64,000 nt of DNA from Paenibacillus sp. SY21-1 (GTDB taxonomy: Bacteria > Bacillota > Bacilli > Paenibacillales > Paenibacillaceae): positions 62,001-126,000 of the forward strand of contig NZ_STGF01000015.1 in NCBI RefSeq assembly GCF_005222705.1. Reading direction: 5' to 3'. Position numbers and translations under genes: made by a program. The notes beneath the pieces were generated by a model. The model worked only from the letters and a program-made list of their open reading frames with translations, had not been told where the DNA came from and made no database searches. Shown here piece after piece: positions 23,960 through 32,232 of the stretch. Position 1 is the stretch's first letter; each line of letters starts with the position of its first letter.

Positions 23960-25474
23960 TTATTTGCCGTTAGCGGCCATCCATTCGTCAAGCTGCTTCT
24001 GTTTCTCGGCGATTATTTTATCCAGACCCGCAGCTTTCAGCTTCTCGTTATATTCCGCAATGAGCGAAGGATCAAGCGAGCCGGATTCCAGGCCGACCTT
24101 GTATTGGTTCACTACGTTAGTCGCAGCGGCTACCTCGGTTTTAACCGGCGTCGCATCAAAGGAGAAGCCCAGCACCGGCGACACCCTCGCGGACTCGTTA
24201 AATTGTTTGGTCAGCTCCCAAATATTTTTGTCCATGCCTTCCCACACATGGGTTAAAAAGTTGTTGCCCACTTCCCATTGATTGAATTGGTAAGTCGATT
24301 CCGTCACGCCGTCCGGGAGTCTAATCGTGCCGTCCTCGTTTTTCACATAATGCTTCCCTTCGATTCCGTTGGCGAGCAGGTTCATGACATCGGCATCCGT
24401 GTAAAGAAGATTAACCAACTGCATAGCGCGCTCCGGATTCTTGCTGTTGCGTGGAATAGACATCATAAAGCCCGTAGCTCCATTGGATTGAATGACAGGC
24501 TCGGACAAATGGACGCCGGCCAATTCATAGCCCGTTATTTTGGATTCCTGGGTTTCGAAGCCCGGTTTCATGTTGTTGAAATAACCGAAGGCTTTGCCCG
24601 CTTTGACAAGGCTTGAGCCTTGCTCCTGCGTCGTTGCGACGTCCTGCATAATATAACCGGCTTCATACCACTTGCGGGCAAGCGCGACATAGTTTTTAAA
24701 CAGATCCGTTTCCAGCAAATTGACGACCTTCGGCTCAGCGCTGTCCAGCAGGATGACACCGAGGCTGTCCCCTAGCGGATCGATATGAGGCGTGTACATT
24801 TGATAAGCGATCGTCCCGGTTTGCGTAGCTTGGACAAGCGGAGAAATGCCGGGCTCCTTGTCCTTGATGACCTGGAATACAGCACCCAAATCCTCAAAGG
24901 AGCGGACAGCCGATAAATCGATGCCGTGCTTGTCGATCAGATCCTTGCGCATAACCATGCCATAATCTGCTCCTACGTCGCGAACACTCGACACCCCGTA
25001 AATTTTCCCGCCGACCTTGGTGCCGTTATAGATTTCGGAGGACATCGTTTGTTTAATATCCGCACCGTACGTTTCCAGAAGCTCGTCCAGCGGCAGCAAC
25101 TGCCCCTTGGCCACCTGCGAGGTATAATTAAAGAAAGAGGACGTGACAAGCAGATCGAGAGGCTCGTTGCCGGCCAGAAGCAGATTGACTTGCTGATTCC
25201 AGGCTGCAATGTCAATCGGCATCAGCTTGACTGTCGCATTGATTTTGGACTTCGCTATTTTGTTGATCTCCTCCTGCACCGCCGCCACATCGGTCATCGT
25301 GCCAAGGTTGATAAAAGCCATCGTCAGCTCCACCGCTTCGCTGTCTCCCGCCCCTGATGAGTCGCCTGACCCGCTGGGCTTGTTTCCTTCTTTTGCCGAA
25401 TTGCTGCATGCAGCAAGCAGCAAGCTAAGGACAAGCATCATGAGTACAAGCAGTCTGAATGTTTTCTGTGTCAT
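23960..25474 (-). CDS. Extracellular solute-binding lipoprotein (LplA/YtcQ-type)
   Basis: The 504-residue protein begins with a lipoprotein signal peptide (MTQKTFRLLVLMMLVLSLLLAACS, Cys at ~23) and a Ser/Gly-rich linker, then a family 1-type sugar-binding fold. It captures a glycan outside the cell for the two permeases encoded just upstream. I use the ATG at 25474 behind GGGGGAAAACGAAG; the frame stays open far upstream but only antisense or out-of-frame to the permease gene. No ATPase is present, so a shared MsmX-like ATPase elsewhere is expected. Confidence 0.92.
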   Translation of the reverse strand: MTQKTFRLLVLMMLVLSLLLAACSNSAKEGNKPSGSGDSSGAGDSEAVELTMAFINLGTMTDVAAVQEEINKIAKSKINATVKLMPIDIAAWNQQVNLLLAGNEPLDLLVTSSFFNYTSQVAKGQLLPLDELLETYGADIKQTMSSEIYNGTKVGGKIYGVSSVRDVGADYGMVMRKDLIDKHGIDLSAVRSFEDLGAVFQVIKDKEPGISPLVQATQTGTIAYQMYTPHIDPLGDSLGVILLDSAEPKVVNLLETDLFKNYVALARKWYEAGYIMQDVATTQEQGSSLVKAGKAFGYFNNMKPGFETQESKITGYELAGVHLSEPVIQSNGATGFMMSIPRNSKNPERAMQLVNLLYTDADVMNLLANGIEGKHYVKNEDGTIRLPDGVTESTYQFNQWEVGNNFLTHVWEGMDKNIWELTKQFNESARVSPVLGFSFDATPVKTEVAAATNVVNQYKVGLESGSLDPSLIAEYNEKLKAAGLDKIIAEKQKQLDEWMAANGK

Positions 25475-25554
25475 CTTCGTTTTCCCCCTATGTGCTGTTG
25501 AAATTAAACGATATGCCAATCGGAAGGATGGCTTCCGAATACGGCTGAGCGCGA

Positions 25555-26439
25555 CTAACCTTTGACAGCGCCAATGGTTAGACCTTTCACAAAATACTTC
25601 TGGAAAAACGGATACACGCACAATATCGGCAAAATGCCCGCAACTGCCATCGCCATCCGCACGGAATTCATCGGAAGCCCTGCGGCCGCCGCGCTGTTGT
25701 TGCCTCCAATATTCGTCTGCTGTAAAAACTGAATGTTGCTCAGCATCCGGTTCAACAGGTTCTGAATGCTGTACAGCCGCGGCTCCGTTACGTAGATCAA
25801 GCCGTTGAACCAGTCGTTCCAGTAACCGATCGTGAGCATAAGGCCGATCGTAGCCAGAATGGGCAAGGAAAGCGGAAGCACGATACGGCAGAAAATTTTC
25901 AGCTCGGTCGCCCCGTCCATATATGCCGACTCGATAATCGGAACCGGAATCGAAGTGGAAAAGAAGGAGCGGATGAGCAGGATAAAAAAGCCGTTTGTAA
26001 GCAGCCCCGGCACGATCAAAGCCAGCAGCGTATTTTTCATGTCGAGCACCTCGGTAAAAACAAGGTAAGTCGGCACTAGCCCCCCGTTGAAAAGCAGCGT
26101 AAAAAATACGATAAAGGACAAGGTCCCTCTGAGCGGCATATCTCCCCGTGATAACGGATAGGCCAACAAGGAAGAAATAAGCAGCCCCACCGAAGTTCCG
26201 ACCACGGTAATCAGCACCGTTACGGAGTAAGCCTTGACCAGCGATGCCGACTGATGCCACAAATAGACGTAAGCTTCCAAGCTCCATGCCTTCGGCAGCA
26301 AGCTGTATCCGTCTCTGACAATCGCTTGCTCCTGCGTCAGCGACGAGGCGATCAACAGCAGAAACGGAAACACGCAAGCGGCCGTTAGCAGAATTAGAAA
26401 GATGTGGACCACATATTGATTCATATGGTTCGACTTCAT
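25555..26439 (-). CDS. ABC sugar permease (LplC/MalG-type)
   Basis: The 294-residue inner-membrane permease has six membrane segments and the EAA loop ESAYMDGATELKIFCRIVLPLSLP that contacts the ATPase. Its C-terminus (YPFFQKYFVKGLTIGAVKG) is typical of LplC/YtcP proteins. The ATG at 26439 follows GGGAGG. It pairs with the preceding LplB-type permease. Confidence 0.93.
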   Translation of the reverse strand: MKSNHMNQYVVHIFLILLTAACVFPFLLLIASSLTQEQAIVRDGYSLLPKAWSLEAYVYLWHQSASLVKAYSVTVLITVVGTSVGLLISSLLAYPLSRGDMPLRGTLSFIVFFTLLFNGGLVPTYLVFTEVLDMKNTLLALIVPGLLTNGFFILLIRSFFSTSIPVPIIESAYMDGATELKIFCRIVLPLSLPILATIGLMLTIGYWNDWFNGLIYVTEPRLYSIQNLLNRMLSNIQFLQQTNIGGNNSAAAAGLPMNSVRMAMAVAGILPILCVYPFFQKYFVKGLTIGAVKG

Positions 26440-26468
26440 GCGAATGCCTCCCAGCCAAAACGGATTAT

Positions 26469-27443
26469 TCAAAACAAGGCCTGATCTTTATTTTTGCGGC
26501 TCACGGCGTAATTGGCCGCAAGTACGAGTACAAAACCGACAAGAGATTGATACAAGCCTGCTGCCGAAGACATGCCGATATCTCCCAAGGTCATTAGTCC
26601 GCGGTATACATAAGTGTCAATGACATCCGTCGTAGGCTGCAGCGGACCAGAATTCAGCGGGACTTGGTAGAACAGTCCGAAATCCGAATAAAAAATGCGT
26701 CCAATTGCCAGCAGCGTCATAATTACAATGGTGGGCATGATCAGCGGAACGGTTATGCTGCGAATTTGATGCCATTTGCTTGCTCCGTCAATCGTCGCCG
26801 CTTCGTAATACTCATGATCGATACCGATAATAGCGGCCAAATAGATGATGCATAAATATCCGACGTTTTTCCAGATGTTCACAATCGTCAGGATATAAGG
26901 CCAGTACCGGGCTTCGGTATACCATGCAATCGGTTCGATATGGAGCAGCGGCAGCAGCTGTTTATTGATGAAGCCATTCTCGACATTGAGCAGCGACAGT
27001 CCGAGATAACCAACCACGACCATCGAGATCAAATAAGGCAACAGAATGGCGCTTTGATAAAAGCGCGAGGCCAGCTTCTTTTTCACCTCATTCAGCATAA
27101 TGGCTACAGCGATCGCGAGCACCGTATTAATGACAATAAAAGCGCCATTGTACAAAATCGTGTTGCGCGTAATGATCCAGGCATCTGACGTTTTAAACAG
27201 ATACTCGAAGTTTTTCAGCCCGATCCAGTCGCTTCCCAGAATGCCTTTGGCGTAGTTGATATCCTTGAACGCAATGACGACACCGAACATAGGCATATAA
27301 TTGTTGATAAACAAATAGATCATGCCCGGAATAAGCATCAGAAACAAGGCCCGGTACCGCTTTAATTTTTTCCATATTCCTTGCCTTTTACTAACCTTCC
27401 GCCCCCCTGAGCCGGCGGCCTGCGCGATTTGTGACGCTTCCAT
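26469..27443 (-). CDS. ABC sugar permease (LplB-type)
   Basis: The 324-residue permease has a cytoplasmic basic N-terminus and six membrane segments. MLIPGMIYLFINNYMPMFG is the first helix, and YEAATIDGASKWHQIRSITVPLIMP is the EAA loop. AGAGGGAAGG precedes the ATG at 27443. First gene of the importer operon, probably controlled by the YesN-like regulator encoded upstream. Confidence 0.93.
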   Translation of the reverse strand: MEASQIAQAAGSGGRKVSKRQGIWKKLKRYRALFLMLIPGMIYLFINNYMPMFGVVIAFKDINYAKGILGSDWIGLKNFEYLFKTSDAWIITRNTILYNGAFIVINTVLAIAVAIMLNEVKKKLASRFYQSAILLPYLISMVVVGYLGLSLLNVENGFINKQLLPLLHIEPIAWYTEARYWPYILTIVNIWKNVGYLCIIYLAAIIGIDHEYYEAATIDGASKWHQIRSITVPLIMPTIVIMTLLAIGRIFYSDFGLFYQVPLNSGPLQPTTDVIDTYVYRGLMTLGDIGMSSAAGLYQSLVGFVLVLAANYAVSRKNKDQALF

Positions 27444-27712
27444 CGCCTTCCCTCTTTTCGTAGATGTATTCTGTCTTGTAGCTCTATTGTAGGGGAAGGA
27501 TGGACAAGCCAATAACCACGATCCGGACTTTGCAGTTTTGAAATCTCGACCTTTTCATCCGCAACAGCTACTAGAAGGGAATAATGGACATACGGAAAAC
27601 AAGGCCTCCCCCGGATGATGCCAGGCAGCTGACCCTCATAGGGGGACGCCGGAGCATAAGGGTAGGCCCTGCGGTACAGACGCGGACAGCCGGCAAGCTG
27701 AGCGGCATGCAC

Positions 27713-29326
27713 TTATCTGGATTGGATATGCTTACGGTAATCGCCAGGGTTCATACCGGTCATTTTTTTGAAGAGAGTGGAGAAATAAGAAAGGTTGGAA
27801 TAGCCGGCCTGCAGCGCGATGTCGCTTACCGAATATTCCGGCAAGGCCAGCAATTGTTTGGCGTATGCAATTCGCTGCTGCTGCACGTAATCCGAAATGG
27901 ACATGCCCGTTTCCTTCTTGAACACACGGTTTAAATAATCGGGGTTTAAATATACGCAGCTGGCTACCTCTTCGCGGGTCAAATTTAATTCGCCGATATG
28001 CTCGCGAATGTAAGCTTTCACCCTGTCGACAAGTGAAATCTGCTTGGGAGCGGCGTGAATCCGGCCCATAGATACATCGATCAGATACAAAATCCACTCC
28101 TTCATGGCCGACAAGGAACGAAGCACCTCCTGAGGCTTATCGGTCAGCAGGCTCTTGGCGAACACATCATTCGCCTGCAGGCCCTTCACCTGCAGCACAA
28201 AAAACATCATTTGCAGAAAATGCTGATAAAAAAGCTGCAGCCCTTTCGCATCCACGCGCGCCTTGCTGTCCCGAAGCTCGTCCAGATAACGTTCCACCGC
28301 CTCGGTAAGCTTGTCCTTGGCTCCCGCCTTCATCCACTCCTCCCAGACGCTCATGGAAGGAAGCTGAAGCGTCCCCTCCATTGCTTTCTTATAGTCGCGA
28401 AGAAACAGCGTTTGATTGGCATGCTTGACATTATCGCGATCCATCTGAATCAGGCTGTGATAGCTCGCAAGCATTTCGGTGGCGTATACAGGCTGACCGA
28501 TATAGCAGCTTAACTCGCAGTTAAAATATTGGCTGCAGCCCTGCACATACTGCATGCAGTCGTCAAGAACCGCCGATTCCGTTATCTCCGCCGCCGCTTG
28601 AAGCAAGACGAGCAGCCCGCCCTCAGGCACGGATATAACCGCAGAGCCCTCGTCATTTTTCAGAAGCCGCTCGCCGGCCGCGTTTCTCAGCGCATATTCC
28701 ATAATCTGCTCGTCCCGCGGGCTGAGCGGCTTGTACCACTTTTGCACACGAATCATAATCGGAAGAAACTTGGCATGGACCAGGTTAGGCAGCTTGCAGG
28801 CTACCGCATACTCCGCAATTCTCTCCGGCGAAGAGCCGATGCTTTGCCTCAGCAGGTCCTGCCAGAAACGCTCCTTCATTAAAGGCTTTTGAGCCTCCCA
28901 CAGTTGGGCGTAATATTTGTAATCGCTCTCACAGGCAAGCAATGCCCGGTTTTTTTCGATTTTGGCAAACGCCTTTTCGATGACCAGCTCCAGCTCTTCA
29001 TAATCCACAGGCTTGAGCATATATTCAAAGCTGCCCAGCTTTATCGCTTTCTGAGCGTAAGAGAAATCGGAATGCGACGTCAAAAAGATCGTTTCGACCT
29101 CAGGTTTATGCTCTCTTACCCATTCCAGCAATTCAATGCCTGTGCCCTTGGGCATTTCGATATCGCAGAGCATCAAATGGACGGGCTCGCTCTTCAGCAA
29201 TTCTTGCGCCTGCCGCAGGCTTCGCGCCGTGCGTACATGCGCAACATTCAGCGTATCCCAGCGAACGCCCGCCTTTAAGCCTCGAATGGCATGAATCTCG
29301 TCATCGACGATTAATACCGTATACAT
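27713..29326 (-). CDS. YesN-like response regulator with AraC-type HTH
   Basis: The 537-residue protein has an N-terminal receiver domain (VDDE at 8-10, phospho-acceptor Asp 55 in LMLCDIEMPKG, Lys in YMLKPVDY). A long middle region of ~300 residues has no assigned fold. The C-terminal double HTH (residues ~430-535) contains REEVASCVYLNPDYLNRVFKKETGMS and SDIALQAGYSNLSYFSTLFKKMTGMNPG. It should be phosphorylated by the sensor kinase encoded 30 bases upstream and activate the sugar importer genes that follow. GGCGGGAAG precedes the ATG. The 269 bases between this gene and the permease hold no clear terminator or strong promoter. Confidence 0.93.
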   Translation of the reverse strand: MYTVLIVDDEIHAIRGLKAGVRWDTLNVAHVRTARSLRQAQELLKSEPVHLMLCDIEMPKGTGIELLEWVREHKPEVETIFLTSHSDFSYAQKAIKLGSFEYMLKPVDYEELELVIEKAFAKIEKNRALLACESDYKYYAQLWEAQKPLMKERFWQDLLRQSIGSSPERIAEYAVACKLPNLVHAKFLPIMIRVQKWYKPLSPRDEQIMEYALRNAAGERLLKNDEGSAVISVPEGGLLVLLQAAAEITESAVLDDCMQYVQGCSQYFNCELSCYIGQPVYATEMLASYHSLIQMDRDNVKHANQTLFLRDYKKAMEGTLQLPSMSVWEEWMKAGAKDKLTEAVERYLDELRDSKARVDAKGLQLFYQHFLQMMFFVLQVKGLQANDVFAKSLLTDKPQEVLRSLSAMKEWILYLIDVSMGRIHAAPKQISLVDRVKAYIREHIGELNLTREEVASCVYLNPDYLNRVFKKETGMSISDYVQQQRIAYAKQLLALPEYSVSDIALQAGYSNLSYFSTLFKKMTGMNPGDYRKHIQSR

Positions 29327-29356
29327 AGATGCTTCCCGCCTTTGGCTATAGGTTAA

Positions 29357-31102
29357 TCATGAATGGAGAGCGGGAGGCAAGGGCAAGGTCAGCGTTACGA
29401 GCGCCCCTCCATCCTTCTCCTTGTTCTCGAAGTCAATGCTGGCATTCGATTGGTAGAGCAGTCTCAGCCTCCGTTTAATGTTCCAGATACCCACATGCTC
29501 GCCCTCTTCGTTAATTTTTTCCTCATCGGCATGCAAGCTTTTCAGCACCTCTTCCGGGAAGCCGGCGCCGCTGTCGCTTATCGTAATGACGACGCGCTGC
29601 CCGTCAGCGAACGGCTGGATGGACGCAAGCACTTCAATCGTGATCTGCTGATCGATATCAACCGCATGTTTGATCGTATTCTCAACGATGGTCTGGATCA
29701 TAAGCGGCGGAATTTCGATGCCCTCCACTTCATCCTTCATTTCAATGCTGCAGGTGAGCAGATCAGGGAAGCGGAGCTCCTGAATCCGCAAATAGTTGGC
29801 AGTGTGGAGCAGCTCCTCCTTTAACGGTACGACATAGCGGTTCGTACGGAAAATATAACGAAAGTATACGACCAGGCATTTGGACATTTCCTGAATCAGC
29901 TTGTAGTCCTTTACGGTCGCCAAATTGTAAATAATGTTGAGCGAATTCAAAAAGAAATGCGGATTTATTTGCAATTGGAGCAATTGCAGCTCCGACTTGT
30001 GATGGCTCAGCTTTTCCTCATACACGTTGATTTTGAGATCGCGAATTTCTGAAATCATACGGTTAAAGGTTTCATTGACGATTTCAAACTCGGTCGACGT
30101 ATGGCTCTGATGCAGGCGGGTATCCCAATTGCCGTCCCTCGTTTTTCGCATCGCCACCACCAGCTGCTTCATGGGCCTCATGAAAACGCGGCGCATGAAA
30201 AAAACGAACAAAATAAAAAACAGGATGGCGATAGCGGAAATGAGAGTGGATACCCGCTGAAGGAATGGCAGCTGCTGCTGAATCGCATCGTCCGGCACTA
30301 GCGCAACCAGCTTGAAATCGCCTTTATCCGATGACTCGTCCATCATCAAATAGGAATTTTTCCGGCCAGTTATCGTGTAGGCATCCGAATCGCTTGCCAG
30401 GGAGCTTGCCAGCTCAATGCCCTCCCGTTCGATCATATCGCTTTGGCTCATCGGCTTCAAATCTCCCGTGGTAAGCAATGCAGCGCCGGATTCGCCAAGG
30501 TCGATCAGATTAAGCGGCACCATCAGCTTGCTGCTATTCACCCAAGCGCCTACATATACCTCCCCGCTGCGTATGAGACGAAGCAGAGCGTAGCTGTTCC
30601 GCCCCTCCCATACACGCCAATCCGGACCGGTGAAAGCCTCCGGGTCCTCCTGCAGCATTTGCATAATCTCCTGCTTCGTGGCATCCCGTTCTTCAAATGA
30701 AGATCCGAATTGCTGAGTCATAATCAACTCGCCGTTCGTAATCGAGTAGACGAAAAAAAGATCCATGGACCGCTGTACGCTAATATCGGCGGTTATCGTA
30801 TTAAACAGCCTCAGCTTGCTGAGCATATACTCCCTCTCGTTGGCTTCTCTTGGAAACTGAAAGCCGATCAAATCCGTATCGTTTTCCGTAAAGTCGAATA
30901 AATGCTTGTCCACCTCATTTAAATTGCTGTCCATTTCGTTCATGTATAGACTCAGCAGATTTTTGTTCGATTGGGCGACCTGATTGCGTACTACCTTCAC
31001 CGAATAAATATTGTTCACAATAATGACGATAACGAGCGGTACGATCATAAATAAAATACTGGCCAACATTTTAAACCGCAACGAGTTGAGATAAGCAAGC
31101 AT
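29357..31102 (-). CDS. YesM-like sensor histidine kinase
   Basis: The 581-residue membrane kinase has a first membrane helix at ~11-33, an extracellular sensor region, a second helix near 285-307 (LISAIAILFFILFVFFM) and then a HAMP domain. The phospho-acceptor His is near 382 in LQINPHFFLNSLN, and the ATPase domain has IVENTIKHAV and DSGAGFP. It probably senses the sugar, or its loaded binding protein, and phosphorylates the adjacent YesN-like regulator. TATAAT at 31194-31189 on the minus strand is a likely -10, but the -35 is poor. Confidence 0.93.
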   Translation of the reverse strand: MLAYLNSLRFKMLASILFMIVPLVIVIIVNNIYSVKVVRNQVAQSNKNLLSLYMNEMDSNLNEVDKHLFDFTENDTDLIGFQFPREANEREYMLSKLRLFNTITADISVQRSMDLFFVYSITNGELIMTQQFGSSFEERDATKQEIMQMLQEDPEAFTGPDWRVWEGRNSYALLRLIRSGEVYVGAWVNSSKLMVPLNLIDLGESGAALLTTGDLKPMSQSDMIEREGIELASSLASDSDAYTITGRKNSYLMMDESSDKGDFKLVALVPDDAIQQQLPFLQRVSTLISAIAILFFILFVFFMRRVFMRPMKQLVVAMRKTRDGNWDTRLHQSHTSTEFEIVNETFNRMISEIRDLKINVYEEKLSHHKSELQLLQLQINPHFFLNSLNIIYNLATVKDYKLIQEMSKCLVVYFRYIFRTNRYVVPLKEELLHTANYLRIQELRFPDLLTCSIEMKDEVEGIEIPPLMIQTIVENTIKHAVDIDQQITIEVLASIQPFADGQRVVITISDSGAGFPEEVLKSLHADEEKINEEGEHVGIWNIKRRLRLLYQSNASIDFENKEKDGGALVTLTLPLPPALHS

Positions 31103-31275
31103 CTGTCATCTGTCCCTTCCAGCCGATTGACTTCGGCAATCGCATACCGCAGCAGGCCGCAGCCGCACTATGCAGCAACCGCCTTCCTATTATACCCCCG
31201 AATGATCCGCTGCGCTTTTGGTATGTCGACCTAAAAGTTATGAAATCCGGACTTGATCCCCGCGTCGTCATATGT

Positions 31276-31303
31276 TGGACAGCGAAACGATACCTTATAG
31301 AAT
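31276..31303 (+). promoter_or_regulatory. Candidate promoter of methyltransferase/DUF11 unit
   Basis: TGGACA at 31276-31281, a 16-base spacer and TAGAAT at 31298-31303 give five of six matches in each hexamer, 40 bases before the methyltransferase start. Confidence 0.6.
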
Positions 31304-31343
31304 ACAAGACGTTGCATACGCCAATGAACAGGAGGGATCCAGG

Positions 31344-32129
31344 ATGAAACTGGATTTGGGCTGCGGTGCGAGCAAACACCCCGATTTTTTCGGTATTGAC
31401 CGCCGTCCGCAGGATGGTGTGGATTTGGTGTGGGATGTGAACAACGGCATCCCTCTCCCTGACGATTCGGTGGAATGGGTCATGGCCAGCCGCAGTCTGC
31501 CGTATATTCAAAATTTATATACCGTTCTATCGGAAATTTACCGAATTTCCATTCATAAAGCCGTCATATGCATTCTGGCGCCTTACGCCCACAGCTTCAA
31601 AACGGCGACCAATCCCCTGCTTCGGCACCGCTTCGACGAGCATACTCCGCGATATTTGACAAAGGAATTTTATCAGCCGCCGCATGGCCCCGAGTGTCCG
31701 GTCGTATCGCACTATCTTGACCTGGAGGAGGTTCCGTTCGATTTCCGCCTGCTGCGGATGGAGTATTTTTATAACGAAGCTTTTCGCTCTCCAATCTACG
31801 AAGCGGATGAAGTGCAGGAGCTTCAGCGGCTCCAAACGAACGTCGTGGATGAAATTATGTACCATTTGGTTGTCGTAAAAGAGAGCATTGCCGTTGCCGA
31901 GCTCGACCACATGTCGCGTCAAGCCCACCCGGAGCCCCACTGCGTACAAGCACTCCGCAAAAATGACGCCTCCGCCTCGCAGCCGGAGTCTTCCGAGCCG
32001 CAAACATCGAAGCAAGCCGCAGCAGAGCCGGCCGTCCCTCCCAAACGCATGTCCGCCCCAAGACGCTATCGCAAAAAAGCGCCGCGCCTGTCCCGACATC
32101 CGAAAAAGCGCACGCGTTTTTTACGATAA
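31344..32129 (+). CDS. SAM-dependent methyltransferase-like protein with basic tail
   Basis: The 261-residue protein starts at an ATG behind GGAGGGATCC and opens with MKLDLGCGASKHPDFFGID, a SAM-binding loop at the extreme N-terminus, followed by VDLVWDVNNGIPLPDDSVEWVMASRSLPYI. The typical core ends near residue 185. The last ~60 residues are a low-complexity Ser/Pro/Gln stretch ending in a strongly basic segment (RRYRKKAPRLSRHPKKRTRFLR) that could bind nucleic acid or an acidic surface. It directly precedes the giant repeat protein in the same direction, 103 bases away. Substrate unknown. Confidence 0.72.
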   Translation: MKLDLGCGASKHPDFFGIDRRPQDGVDLVWDVNNGIPLPDDSVEWVMASRSLPYIQNLYTVLSEIYRISIHKAVICILAPYAHSFKTATNPLLRHRFDEHTPRYLTKEFYQPPHGPECPVVSHYLDLEEVPFDFRLLRMEYFYNEAFRSPIYEADEVQELQRLQTNVVDEIMYHLVVVKESIAVAELDHMSRQAHPEPHCVQALRKNDASASQPESSEPQTSKQAAAEPAVPPKRMSAPRRYRKKAPRLSRHPKKRTRFLR

Positions 32130-32232
32130 TTTTTTTCCCGCTTGCATGTGGACAGACAAATTGATTCGTTCAGGCTCATAATCATGAATTGATAGCTTTT
32201 TAGGCGGGAATGTTTTTCGGAATTGGAGGTGA

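Noticed and set aside
23002..23973. 323-codon plus-strand frame
   Set aside because: Antisense to the nucleoside-hydrolase-like gene; no domain.
23960..26458. 832-residue reading of the solute-binding gene
   Set aside because: The upstream ~328 codons overlap the permease in another frame; a lipoprotein signal peptide with a good ribosome binding site begins at 25474.
32130..32232. Sporulation (sigma E/K) promoter before the DUF11 gene
   Set aside because: A CATAAT is present but spacing and flanking bases do not fit either consensus.
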